Shown here: positions 41,847 through 51,031 of the stretch, in pieces
How positions within the stretch are numbered: position 1 is the first letter of the stretch
Layout: the number at the start of each line of letters is the position of its first letter
NCBI RefSeq assembly: GCF_900218035.1
Contig: NZ_OBMR01000007.1
Coordinates: forward strand, 185,534-249,533
Direction of reading: 5' to 3'
DNA: 64,000 nt
DNA from: Pseudobutyrivibrio ruminis DSM 9787
GTDB lineage: Bacteria; Bacillota; Clostridia; Lachnospirales; Lachnospiraceae
The notes under the pieces: model-generated
Told to the model about the DNA's origin: nothing
What the model saw: only the letters and a program-made list of their open reading frames with translations
Database searches by the model: none
Made by a program: the position numbers and the translations under genes

Positions 41847-43505
41847 TTATTTAGTAGGTGCGGCAGCTGCAGCTGGAGCTGAAGCTACTACTACACCACT
41901 TGCATCTGTCTGATACAAAGTTGTTCCAATCTGGATTGTCTGATTGATTACAAGCTTTCCATCAAGTCCGAAGAGGTAATCACTTCCACCGATCTTTACT
42001 GTCTGACCAGCGATAAGCTTTCCATCTGAACCTGCATAGTAAACACTACCATCAGCTGCATTTACAAGACCTGTTGCCATCTTTCCGTCAGCTCCAAAGT
42101 AGTAAGCTGATGTTCCGATTGTCTGTAATCCTGTAAGCATCTTTCCGTCTGCACCGAAGTAGTATGTTGCACCACCGATAGTGATGAGACCTACCTGCAT
42201 CTGTCCTGCTTCGTTGAAGTAGTACATAGAACCATCAACTGCTACAAGACCTGATACTCTGTGAGCATCTGAAGGATCGCAGTAGTATGTGCCTGTTGCA
42301 TCTGTCCACCATCCCTTGTACATCTTTCCGTTGTCGTTAGGATTGAACATGTATGTAAGACCATTAACTGTTACCCAGCCTACCTGCTGTAAGCCCTGCT
42401 CGTTAAAGTAGTACATATCCTTACCGATTACAGCAAGACCAACAAGCATGTGTCCGTCTGTTGTGTCTAAGTAACGTGTACCAACTGTAGGATCTGTCCA
42501 CCATCCTGTGTAGAGCGCACCGTTTGCAAGTGGATCAAAGAAGAATGTGCTTCCACCAAGCTCTAACCAACCTGTCTGAAGCTGTGAAGCCTCGTTGAAG
42601 TAATAAATTGCTTTGTCAATTGTTGTAAGACCAATAGCAGCATTAGCTGTTCCTGGTGTGAAATAATATGTACCTGTGCCTGCTGGATCAACATACCATC
42701 CTGTTGTAACAATACCTGTTGCCTCGTCTGTGTGATACTTGATACCTGCAACATCTACCCAACCAAACTGCTTACGGTAGTTGTTGAAGAAGTAAACATT
42801 TCCTGCACCTAAATCAAGAAGACCTACTGCTGGGATGAAAGCTGTGTAGTCCTTCTGTGCTACGTTCATATCTACACGACCGCTGATACCTGCAACTGCT
42901 CCACTTGAAGAATACTGCCAGATAGCCCATCCAGCGATATCATTGTGATCTGAGTACTGAGCAATCCACTTGTCATAAGCAAGTGCTGATGTAAAGTGTG
43001 CTTTGTAGAAGTTTGTGTATGTGTAAAGCATTGGTGTGTAACCAGCCTGAGCGATTACACTACAAAATGCATTTGCCATTGCTGTACATGTATTAGCATC
43101 GATACCCTTCTGGATTCCATCCTCGAAATCGAATGCTACTGGGAAGTTAATGTTGTATGGCTCAATCCACTGAAGAACAAGATTTGCTTCCTGGATAGCA
43201 GCCTCAACTGTTGTTGCATATGAATAAATATATACACCTGTACGAATACCTACAGCCTGTGCTCCTGCTACATTAGCTGCGAAATAAGGATCAACACCAC
43301 TCTTTGTGCTTCCTACCTTAATGAATGTATATGTAACTCCTGACTGAGCAACTGCAGCCCAGTTAATTGCCCCCTGATACTTTGAAACATCGATACCCTG
43401 TGCACCAGCTGCATTTGCAGTGATTGGTGTGGATACAGTCATCACTACAGCAAGCATCAATGCTGCAAGTGACTTAAATACTTTTGAAGCTTTAAATTTT
43501 CTCAC
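41847..43505 (-). CDS. Secreted GH25 lysozyme with choline-binding-type cell-wall repeats
   Basis: 552 residues: signal peptide (cleavage near ANA-AG, residue 32), a GH25 domain (about 36-220; GIDVSKYQGAINW, catalytic DxE in FPVAFDFEDG, IAQYSDHNDIAGWAIWQYSS), then about 290 residues of some eleven cell-wall-binding repeats (units of the type YYFNEAGQMQVGLITIGGAT and YYFGADGKM) and an Ala-rich tail. It cuts peptidoglycan outside the cell while the repeats hold it to the wall. Unlike the other GH25 protein in the window, its DxE motif is intact. Confidence 0.93.
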   Translation of the reverse strand: MRKFKASKVFKSLAALMLAVVMTVSTPITANAAGAQGIDVSKYQGAINWAAVAQSGVTYTFIKVGSTKSGVDPYFAANVAGAQAVGIRTGVYIYSYATTVEAAIQEANLVLQWIEPYNINFPVAFDFEDGIQKGIDANTCTAMANAFCSVIAQAGYTPMLYTYTNFYKAHFTSALAYDKWIAQYSDHNDIAGWAIWQYSSSGAVAGISGRVDMNVAQKDYTAFIPAVGLLDLGAGNVYFFNNYRKQFGWVDVAGIKYHTDEATGIVTTGWYVDPAGTGTYYFTPGTANAAIGLTTIDKAIYYFNEASQLQTGWLELGGSTFFFDPLANGALYTGWWTDPTVGTRYLDTTDGHMLVGLAVIGKDMYYFNEQGLQQVGWVTVNGLTYMFNPNDNGKMYKGWWTDATGTYYCDPSDAHRVSGLVAVDGSMYYFNEAGQMQVGLITIGGATYYFGADGKMLTGLQTIGTSAYYFGADGKMATGLVNAADGSVYYAGSDGKLIAGQTVKIGGSDYLFGLDGKLVINQTIQIGTTLYQTDASGVVVASAPAAAAAPTK

Positions 43506-43582
43506 TTCACTGACCTCCTAAATATAACTAGAACTATAATATCATATTAATTTGTATTATTTAACTGATAAATACAAATATT

Positions 43583-43789
43583 TTACATCTGATGACGTAC
43601 TACCTTGTACTCATCTCCGTTAACAAAATATGGACATTCACTGTAATGACCAGTTACCAGCCTAACATAGTCATCCTCGTCCATATCCATTTCGCAATAA
43701 TATTGCTCGTCTTCCTCGTCCCAGACGAAGTTATTACAATATTCGCAGGCAGTACTACCAGATTTTTTTACCTTACTATTACTAGCCAT
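43583..43789 (-). CDS. DUF6472 family small Cys protein
   Basis: 68 residues with CEYCNNFVWDEEDEQYYCEM and a later Cys (ECPYF), a likely zinc knuckle, the pattern of DUF6472. The ATG lies 22 bp inside the preceding membrane-protein gene. Very acidic centre. Function unknown. Confidence 0.8.
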   Translation of the reverse strand: MASNSKVKKSGSTACEYCNNFVWDEEDEQYYCEMDMDEDDYVRLVTGHYSECPYFVNGDEYKVVRHQM

Positions 43790-43953
43790 CTAATAAAACC
43801 TCCTACTAGAACAGCTACAAGTATTGTTCCTAGCATTATTGCATACATATATTCCTGATGTTTCTTGCCCCAGGCAGAATTCATCACAGCCATATAAAGC
43901 CCAAGGCCAACAAGAATAGCTACAACATTTATCAACATATTAACTGTTTCCAT
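43768..43953 (-). CDS. 61-residue two-helix membrane protein
   Basis: Starts at the ATG 43953, whose first base is the last base of the preceding stop (TAATG). METVNMLINVVAILVGLGLY forms the first helix and YAIMLGTILVAVLVGGFIRW the second, with a short KKHQEY loop. An ATG at 44034 would lengthen it with an unrelated N-terminus and conflict with coupling. Function unknown. Confidence 0.75.
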   Translation of the reverse strand: METVNMLINVVAILVGLGLYMAVMNSAWGKKHQEYMYAIMLGTILVAVLVGGFIRWLVIVR

Positions 43954-44444
43954 TAAGCTGTCACTCCTATAAATGCACCAAGACCAAGTGTACATAAAAC
44001 ACCGATGATGATTCCTGCTAAAGCTACACCGCAAATTACTGCAAGGATTGAAGACTTAAAGTCCATATCAAGAATTGATGCTGCAAGTGTACCTGTCCAT
44101 GCACCTGTTCCTGGAAGTGGAATACCAACAAACAGTAACAATGCTACAAAAAGTCCTCTACCGGCTTTTTCCTGAAGCTTCTTACCACCCTTTTCGCCTT
44201 TTTCAAGGCAGAATGTAAAGAAACCACCGATAACTGGTTTATCCTTGCCCCACTCAAGTACCTTTCTTGCGAAGAAGTAAATGATTGGTACCGGAATCAT
44301 GTTTCCAATTGCAATAAGAATATAAGCTAAAAGTAAATTGAAGCTTGGATCTGCTGCCTTAAATCCATAAGCAAATGGAATAGCCCCTCTAAGCTCAATA
44401 AGTGGAACCATTGATACAAAAAATACTGTTAAATACTTAATCAT
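43953..44444 (-). CDS. Small multidrug export protein family (COG2426)
   Basis: 163 residues, four or so membrane helices, with VSMVPLIELRGAIPFAYGF near the start, FARKVLEWGKDKPVIGGFFT, and VGIPLPGTGAWTGTLAASIL, the conserved motif of Sm_multidrug_ex proteins. The family name comes from early annotation and transport activity is not well established. It follows hisC by 5 bp. Confidence 0.88.
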   Translation of the reverse strand: MIKYLTVFFVSMVPLIELRGAIPFAYGFKAADPSFNLLLAYILIAIGNMIPVPIIYFFARKVLEWGKDKPVIGGFFTFCLEKGEKGGKKLQEKAGRGLFVALLLFVGIPLPGTGAWTGTLAASILDMDFKSSILAVICGVALAGIIIGVLCTLGLGAFIGVTA

Positions 44445-44449
44445 TAAAT

Positions 44450-45511
44450 CTAAACTCCTTTTAATATCTTTTCTAATTCATCTATAAATACTTGCATCTC
44501 CTCATCTGTTCCAATAGAAATACGCAAGTAATTTGATATACGCTGTGGTTTTGAGAAATAGCGCACATAAATGCCACGCTTTTTAAGCTCTTCAAAAATG
44601 AATGAAGCCTCCATAGATTCATGCTTCGCAAAAATAAAATTGCTTTTTGAATCTGGGAATGTAAATCCAAGCTTCTTTAACTGAACCTTTGTCCATTCTC
44701 TTGTGGATATAACAGCATCAAGCTTTTCCTTGAAATAACTGTCATCCTCGATTGAAGCAACACCTGCTTGTAGCGTGATTGTATCCATGGTGTATGAGTT
44801 AAACGAAAACTTGCAATCAGATAGATACTTAATAAGCTCCTTGGAACCAATAGCATAGCCAATACGGTTTCCTGCCATAGCTCTTGATTTAGAGAATGTA
44901 CGAACTACCAAAACATTATCGTATTTACGAACCAAGTCTATAGCAGACTTCGAACCAAAATCCACATAAGCCTCATCTATAATCACTACACACTCAGGAT
45001 GAGCCTTAACAATGTCCTCGAAAAATGAAACAGGCTCTGCTATTCCTGTAGGTGCATTAGGATTAGGAATAACTATTCCTCCGCATGGCGTGTCATAATC
45101 GCTTTTTATAATTTTAAAATCCTCATCAAGTGCTTTAGTCTCAAATGGAATTCTAAAAAGTGATGCCCAAACATCATAAAACGAATAGGTAATGTCTGGG
45201 AAAAAGATTGGTTTATCCGAATTGAAAAATGTAAGAAAGCTCATTGCAAGAACATCGTCTGAGCCTACTCCTACAAAAACATTTTCCTCATCAACCCCAT
45301 GATATTTAGCCAACGCCGAAATCAGTGATTGACATCCTGGGTCTGGATATTTTCTAAGAGAATCCAATTCTATATTAGAAATAGCTTTACCCACCAAAGG
45401 ACTTGGTGGGTATGGATTTTCATTTGTGTTTAGCTTTATTACCTTAGTTTTAGGCTGCTCGCCTGGGGTGTAAGGTACTACCTCCCTAACATTACTCTTC
45501 CAATTAGCCAT
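44450..45511 (-). CDS. hisC: Histidinol-phosphate aminotransferase
   Basis: 353 residues, PLP fold-type-I enzyme. The N-terminal KLNTNENPYPPSP, the nucleotide-like VGVGSDDVLAM, NPNAPTG, DEAYVDFG and the Schiff-base Lys in FSKSRAMAGNRIGYAIG mark the HisC/Cobyric subfamily. It makes histidinol phosphate in histidine synthesis. No other his genes are adjacent; a role in another aminotransfer step is possible but less likely. Confidence 0.9.
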   Translation of the reverse strand: MANWKSNVREVVPYTPGEQPKTKVIKLNTNENPYPPSPLVGKAISNIELDSLRKYPDPGCQSLISALAKYHGVDEENVFVGVGSDDVLAMSFLTFFNSDKPIFFPDITYSFYDVWASLFRIPFETKALDEDFKIIKSDYDTPCGGIVIPNPNAPTGIAEPVSFFEDIVKAHPECVVIIDEAYVDFGSKSAIDLVRKYDNVLVVRTFSKSRAMAGNRIGYAIGSKELIKYLSDCKFSFNSYTMDTITLQAGVASIEDDSYFKEKLDAVISTREWTKVQLKKLGFTFPDSKSNFIFAKHESMEASFIFEELKKRGIYVRYFSKPQRISNYLRISIGTDEEMQVFIDELEKILKGV

Positions 45512-45532
45512 ATTTTGCCTCGCTATCGTGCA

Positions 45533-47227
45533 CTATTGAACAACGCCTGTATCTGTACCGCCAGCCTGAGCTGCTGCAGCCGCTTCTGCGGCAGCCTGTA
45601 ACTTCAATGTCTGAAGTGTAAGCTCTGCGTTAACAAGATCCTGATAATTTGAAACCTGTGCCTTCTGCTCTTCTGTTAAAGCTTCGTACTGTGCTCTAGC
45701 TTCAGCAATCTGAGGTTCAGACTCAAGTGTAACTGTCTCAATTTCTGCGATAAGCTCTGAAACCTTAACCTGAGGATTCTGGATAAGGTAGTTTTCTTCC
45801 TCTGTGTCGCCAGTATAGAAAACAATAACAGGCCAACCAGCTTCTACTATATTGTAGATTTGCTCTGCAGCGGAAAGTGGAAGGTTAACACATCCGTGGC
45901 TTCCGCCTGTTTTATAAATTGTGCCACCAAAGCTTGAGCGCCATGTTGCATCGTGAAGCCCCTCGCCCATGTTGAATGGCATCCAGTAATTAACATGTGA
46001 TTCGTAGTTGTCACCCTTAAGTGTGGCATCTGTCTGCTTGTAAGCAATTGGGTATACACCTGTGTGTGTACCGTGATTTGCTGAAATCTTACCTGATACA
46101 CAATCTGTATCAAATACCATTTCACCATCCTTATAAACATACACATGCTGTTCTGTAAGGTTAACTTCTACATAGGAATTGCCATAATCGTGTCCGCTAT
46201 GGCTTGTTCCGTAGTAAAGATAAGTGAAGTCACGAGTAACATCCTCGCCCCCTTCAAGATCAGCAATGATTGCATCTATTTCGCCATCATATGCTATTCT
46301 CCAACCGAATGAACCTGCTGGAACTTCTATTGTCTCACCTGAAGTGGTTGTGAATTCCTTTTTCTTGCCATAAGTGTTGTACTTATCTCCCATTGAGTTA
46401 ACGTACTCACCAATAGCATCTCTGTCGAAGGAAACATTAAAGCTGTCATCCCATGTGAACCATGTTGCTTTTGTATCAGTAGGAATTTCTTCTGTAATGC
46501 CCTCGCCTAAATCATAATGGATATCTGTATCCATGTAATTGTTTAAAACATCAACTGCCTTTTGAATATTAGCATCCGATGCTAAAACACTAGGCTTTTC
46601 ATAGCATGTGCCATCTGCAAGATTAATCTCAGTTTGAAGATTCTCAACTGCATAGATGATTGCTTCCTCTACGCCCTCTTCTGTGATTTTATCTCCGTAT
46701 ACTTCATCTACAATCGCAAACTTCTCTCCATCGAACTGGATAGTGGCATCCTGCGATTCTGTTGTAGATGATTGATTGCTGAAGTCCAAACTGCTAGCTA
46801 CTGCTGTGACCTTTGCAGAATCGTATGAGTTGCCTGTAGCTGTGTAGTACTCAGCTGGAACGAACAAACGAAGTACCCAGTTAAAACCTGACTGAGAATC
46901 AAGAAGTGTCTGAACCTCTGATTCGTCGTAGTTAACTCCTACGCCTAATTCACTTGAGCTGACTTCGTTGATAACATTTCCATCAGCATCGATAAATGAA
47001 ATAGTATATTTATCTGCGCTGTTGATGATTTTGTCGTATGTGCTTTGAGCTGTTCTGAATGAAGCACCAACTCCATTAACCTTACTTCTGATATAGAAGT
47101 GATTTCCAAAGAACAAACTTCCTACCAAATATATTATTAAAATAATACCAAGAATTATTCCAAGTCTGAGTCTTTTAGCTCTGTAATAGCTTGGTGGATA
47201 AATCTTTTTGCGACCTTTTGCTTTCAT
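45533..47227 (-). CDS. Membrane-anchored L,D-transpeptidase (YkuD) with PG-binding domains
   Basis: 564 residues. N-terminal membrane helix (about 25-45), two PG_binding_4-type domains (about 50-330), a YkuD catalytic domain (about 350-480) with HVYVYKDGEMVFDT, THTGVYPI and the Cys motif GGSHGCVNLPLSAAEQIY, then a Glu/Ala-rich tail. It makes 3-3 peptidoglycan cross-links outside the membrane. Such enzymes are common in Clostridia. It begins its own unit upstream of hisC. Confidence 0.92.
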   Translation of the reverse strand: MKAKGRKKIYPPSYYRAKRLRLGIILGIILIIYLVGSLFFGNHFYIRSKVNGVGASFRTAQSTYDKIINSADKYTISFIDADGNVINEVSSSELGVGVNYDESEVQTLLDSQSGFNWVLRLFVPAEYYTATGNSYDSAKVTAVASSLDFSNQSSTTESQDATIQFDGEKFAIVDEVYGDKITEEGVEEAIIYAVENLQTEINLADGTCYEKPSVLASDANIQKAVDVLNNYMDTDIHYDLGEGITEEIPTDTKATWFTWDDSFNVSFDRDAIGEYVNSMGDKYNTYGKKKEFTTTSGETIEVPAGSFGWRIAYDGEIDAIIADLEGGEDVTRDFTYLYYGTSHSGHDYGNSYVEVNLTEQHVYVYKDGEMVFDTDCVSGKISANHGTHTGVYPIAYKQTDATLKGDNYESHVNYWMPFNMGEGLHDATWRSSFGGTIYKTGGSHGCVNLPLSAAEQIYNIVEAGWPVIVFYTGDTEEENYLIQNPQVKVSELIAEIETVTLESEPQIAEARAQYEALTEEQKAQVSNYQDLVNAELTLQTLKLQAAAEAAAAAQAGGTDTGVVQ

Positions 47228-47333
47228 TGTGCATAATCCTCTAAAAATGATAATAAATCTCCGTGTGTTAGTTTACAGGAAATCAGCAAATAAAAACAAC
47301 TAAACTTTTATCTAATAGTGCGCAATTATTTGA

Positions 47334-48203
47334 CTAATTCCTCCTAAAGCTCTTGAGCTCGTCAATTGTAAACTCATATGCCTCATTACAGAACTGACAC
47401 TTAACCTCTACTGGCTTGCCATCTGCAATGATTTCGTCCATATCCTCCTTGCCAAGTGATGCAAGACTTTTTACAACTCTATCTCTTGAGCAATCACACT
47501 TGTATGCTGCTGGATATGTTTCCTTAATCTCAACATCTAATCCTGCAAGAACAATCTGGAGCATCTCCTCTGGTGTCTTACCACTTGAAAGCATATCTGT
47601 AACTGAAGGAAGAGTCTTTAAATTCTCCTCAAGCTGAGTAATAACTTCCTCTGGAGTAAAAGGCATAAGCTGAACAATAAATCCACCTGCACAATTTACT
47701 GTATTGTCCTTATTCATAAGAACGCCAAGTCCTACTGATGATGGAATCTGCTCTGAAACTGCATAATAGTAGGTAAGGTCCTCTGCAATTTCACCAGTCT
47801 GAAGCTCAACAGTACCAACATATGGCTCCTTGAGGCCCATATCCTTGATAACCCTCATAATACCAAGGTCAATTGCTCCGCCTACATCAAGCTTTCCATT
47901 CTTTGGTGGCAAATCAACTACTGATACATTAGGAAATCCCTTAACCTCACCCTTGCTGTTGGATGTAACTGTGATTCCCTTCATTGAACCACTTCCTTGA
48001 ATCTGAAGTGTAACCAAATCATCCTCGCCTTTAAGCATAACACCCATCATAGAGCCTGCTGAAAGCATTCTTCCAAGGGCTGCTGTAACGATTGGAGATG
48101 TATTGTGACGAGTTCTGGCCTCTTCAACTAAATCCTTACTTGTAATTGCAAATGCTCTAACTGCGTCATTTGCTGCTGTTGCTCTAACTATATAGTCCTT
48201 CAT
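47334..48203 (-). CDS. hslO: Redox-regulated chaperone Hsp33
   Basis: 289 residues. N-terminal chaperone domain (MKDYIVRATAANDAVRAFAI, GAIDLGIMRVIKD, TGEIAEDLTYYYAVSEQIPS) and a C-terminal zinc switch with CDCSRDRV and CQFCNEAYEF; oxidation of the four Cys activates it. Its ATG overlaps the stop of the methyltransferase gene (4 bp). Confidence 0.96.
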   Translation of the reverse strand: MKDYIVRATAANDAVRAFAITSKDLVEEARTRHNTSPIVTAALGRMLSAGSMMGVMLKGEDDLVTLQIQGSGSMKGITVTSNSKGEVKGFPNVSVVDLPPKNGKLDVGGAIDLGIMRVIKDMGLKEPYVGTVELQTGEIAEDLTYYYAVSEQIPSSVGLGVLMNKDNTVNCAGGFIVQLMPFTPEEVITQLEENLKTLPSVTDMLSSGKTPEEMLQIVLAGLDVEIKETYPAAYKCDCSRDRVVKSLASLGKEDMDEIIADGKPVEVKCQFCNEAYEFTIDELKSFRRN

Positions 48204-48943
48204 TTTGTAACCTCTCTTGCTATAAAATACAATCTATCACTATCTTCTGTAGGTGCTTTCATTGTGGATACATCAAGCACCTGAAGAAGTTCTAAGCCAC
48301 TTTCTTTAATGGCAGCTTTCACTTCATCGACGGTAAATGAATGCTGCATATGTTCTTCCTCGAATCTGTCAAAAGTGCCCTCTTCATTTTCTTCATAAAT
48401 GGTCAGGTAATAATAATTGTCTCTGGTGTCAGGATTGTATTCATTTTCCCAAATGAAGCTTCCTTCTTCACGGTTTTCCGCAATCGTACCAGTTCCTAGC
48501 TTTTTATAGTAGCTGTCTGTTTTCATATCAAATATGAAAAGACCTTTAGGATCAAGATAATTATTTGCCAGTTTGCAAACCTGAAGCAGCTCATCTGTGT
48601 CCGCAAGATAATTCATGCTATCACAAAGGCTGATTACTGCTCCTACCGTTCCGTATAATTCGAAGGAACGCATATCCTGACATAGATAAAGGATTCCATC
48701 GGAATCCTCCTGACTCATAGCCTCCATAAGCATATCGTAGGAGACGTCGATACCAATCATATCGTAGCCCATTTCCTTAAGGCGTCTGGTCATCTGTCCT
48801 GTACCACAACCCAAATCGCATACGATTTCCATTGGCATATTATATTTTTCAAATAGTACTTTTATATTTTGTGCCCAATCATCATATGGAATATTGTCCA
48901 TATATCTATCGTAGACTGTGGCAAAGCCTGTATAAGCTTCCAT
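48200..48943 (-). CDS. Class I SAM-dependent methyltransferase
   Basis: 247 residues. The SAM-binding motif I VCDLGCGTGQMTRRL is near residue 42 and motif II IGIDVSYDML follows; then CQDMRSFEL and VISLCDSMNYLAD. The C-terminal beta sheet (EEEHMQHSFTVDEVKAAIKE) is the YdjH/Cyclopropane-like type. Substrate unknown. It is co-transcribed with hslO and two preceding genes. Confidence 0.9.
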   Translation of the reverse strand: MEAYTGFATVYDRYMDNIPYDDWAQNIKVLFEKYNMPMEIVCDLGCGTGQMTRRLKEMGYDMIGIDVSYDMLMEAMSQEDSDGILYLCQDMRSFELYGTVGAVISLCDSMNYLADTDELLQVCKLANNYLDPKGLFIFDMKTDSYYKKLGTGTIAENREEGSFIWENEYNPDTRDNYYYLTIYEENEEGTFDRFEEEHMQHSFTVDEVKAAIKESGLELLQVLDVSTMKAPTEDSDRLYFIAREVTK

Positions 48944-48947
48944 CCTG

Positions 48948-49991
48948 CTATACCCTCTTAGATAAAAAGCTTGTTATCTTTCTGATAACATCAAAATCAT
49001 TTTGAATTTCTTCAACCTTGAGACGATTCTCCTCCGAGAATCCCACAAGTATATCATGGTTGGCCTCAGCCAAATAATCCATAATACCGTCAATATCACT
49101 TTTGATATTCTTTGGACACTTGATATAGTGTCTCTTTCCTGCAGTAATGTGCAATGTATAAGTAATAGAGAAATGATGCCATAAAAACTTATGCATTGTT
49201 GAATACTTGTAAATCCAAATTATAGCATCAATTGGAACAATGGCAACACCATAGCTACTTGTTTCAATAAAATAATGCTCTGTAATAAACATATCCTCTG
49301 TTGCAAGCTGTGGTAATGTAGCAAGCTCCTCCTCAGCTTCCTCAAGTATTTCTGCTGGCTTGCCGTAAGCTCTTGTTTTCTGAACTGGCAAAGACAACAC
49401 CGGAAATGCAATATACAAACTGTATACTATGATTGATGCAACACTGTATAGACCAAAAATCGTGTAGAAAAACTGGAAGGCCTCTGCCGAAGGTCCTGTA
49501 GCATCTGGCTCTGAAATAGTGTATGTAGAAACTGTAGAAAGAATGCCCTCCTCGCTCCAATTCAAATCACTAGCCAAATTTGCTAAAAGGTTTCTGGCTG
49601 CCTCAGAATCATAAAGGATTTCTCCTTTTATGGTAAGTTCTTCAATAGTAGGTGAGCCCTGCTCACAAGTATCAGGATCCAGAAGCACTATAACACACTC
49701 AGAATTAATCATAGTGTAATAATAGTAGCCTCTGGTTCTATCCAACCATTTGCTGGTATAGCCTGTAAAATATAAGTTCTTTAAATCAAATTTGGCGTAG
49801 TTTTCACCATCGTTATACATTTCGTATAAGCTGATTGAATCCTCGCTGTATGTCCTTGGAAAAAGCAAATGTCCTATTGGGAAAATAAATGTTACCGCAA
49901 TAAGAATCACCAAAAAGACAATAGGAGCATATAGCTTACTTTTATAATATGTCTTTATTGACCTTGTTATTAAATGCTCCAAAGAATCCAT
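48948..49991 (-). CDS. Membrane protein of unknown function (possibly DUF6709-like)
   Basis: 347 residues. One helix near 22-42, an extracytoplasmic domain (45-160), a second helix or pair near 175-205, and a cytoplasmic C-terminal half (KPAEILEEAEEELATLPQLA, then beta-rich PH-like stretches around FIETSSYGVAIVPIDAIIWI and SITYTLHITAGKRHYIKCPK). The C-terminal half looks like a bacterial PH-type domain. I do not recognise it securely. Confidence 0.7.
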   Translation of the reverse strand: MDSLEHLITRSIKTYYKSKLYAPIVFLVILIAVTFIFPIGHLLFPRTYSEDSISLYEMYNDGENYAKFDLKNLYFTGYTSKWLDRTRGYYYYTMINSECVIVLLDPDTCEQGSPTIEELTIKGEILYDSEAARNLLANLASDLNWSEEGILSTVSTYTISEPDATGPSAEAFQFFYTIFGLYSVASIIVYSLYIAFPVLSLPVQKTRAYGKPAEILEEAEEELATLPQLATEDMFITEHYFIETSSYGVAIVPIDAIIWIYKYSTMHKFLWHHFSITYTLHITAGKRHYIKCPKNIKSDIDGIMDYLAEANHDILVGFSEENRLKVEEIQNDFDVIRKITSFLSKRV

Positions 49992-50009
49992 AACTACTCC
50001 ATTTTACCT

Positions 50010-50954
50010 TTATTTGTGTGCTTCAAGCCACTGATAGATATCTTCGTAAACCTGCTCTCTATCAAGCTCGTTTAATATTTCGTGTCTGTCACCCCTGTAT
50101 AATTTCAGAGTAACATCCTTTATGCCTGCAGCTTTAAAAGCATCTGCTGCAGCTGTTGTACCTTTGCCCATATTTCCAACTGGATCCTCGTCTCCGGATA
50201 CAACTAAAAGTGGTAAAGTCTTGCGCATCTTTTCTACACAAGCCTTTGTTCCAGCATATTTTGTAGCTTCTACTAAGCCCTTATATGCATTCAAAGAGAA
50301 TGTGAATGTACAGTATTTGTCATGGTAGTACTTTTCAACGCTCTGAATATTTTTAGAAAGCCATGAATTAGCATAATCATTTCCGTAACAATCATACTGC
50401 TTGTAAGGTGCAGAATATGTCATATCTCTTACAAATGTGCTTCGGTAATTTTTGCCTTTTAAAAGTGAAAGAACAGCAATAACAGCAAGACCGCCATTAC
50501 ATGTGCCTGCAGATTCCTGACCTGTACCCATAATAACAGCACCAGTAAGCTCTTCCAAATAAGCAGTCTTATCTGATAAGAACTTACGAAGCATATATGA
50601 CCCCATAGAATGTCCTAAAATGAAATAAGGAAGATTAGGATATTCCTTTTTTGTCTTTGCATAATGAGTATAGATATCCTCTACCATATCGTCAGCAGGA
50701 TGCTTGCCTGTCATGATACCAAGCTCTTCATCCTTTGTAACAGACTGACCATGGCCAATGTGATCATGACCTACAACGATATATCCCTTTGATGCAAGGA
50801 ATGTAGCGAATTCGTCATATCTTTCAATATATTCAACCATGCCGTGAACAAGCTGCAAAACAGCTACTGGCTCTCTGTCTGGAAGCCACTTTCTACAATG
50901 TATTACAGAATGTCCATCCTTTGAAACAAATGTATAAGTCTCCTGGTTTCCCAT
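50010..50954 (-). CDS. Lysophospholipase/monoacylglycerol lipase-type alpha/beta hydrolase
   Basis: 314 residues. The oxyanion loop QLVHGMVEYIERYDEFA, then VVGHDHIGHGQS, the nucleophile elbow ILGHSMGSYML (GxSxG), an acidic residue in SGDEDPVGNMG, and a catalytic His in YRGDRHEILNELDRE. This is the Hydrolase_4 family. It hydrolyses monoacyl lipids. It is cytoplasmic, first of the four-gene operon ending in hslO. Confidence 0.92.
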   Translation of the reverse strand: MGNQETYTFVSKDGHSVIHCRKWLPDREPVAVLQLVHGMVEYIERYDEFATFLASKGYIVVGHDHIGHGQSVTKDEELGIMTGKHPADDMVEDIYTHYAKTKKEYPNLPYFILGHSMGSYMLRKFLSDKTAYLEELTGAVIMGTGQESAGTCNGGLAVIAVLSLLKGKNYRSTFVRDMTYSAPYKQYDCYGNDYANSWLSKNIQSVEKYYHDKYCTFTFSLNAYKGLVEATKYAGTKACVEKMRKTLPLLVVSGDEDPVGNMGKGTTAAADAFKAAGIKDVTLKLYRGDRHEILNELDREQVYEDIYQWLEAHK

Positions 50955-51031
50955 AAATATATCCCCCTTATATTTGCATTTATATTGATTCTAAATGATT
51001 TAACAGCGAGATTCAATAAATCACACGCAAT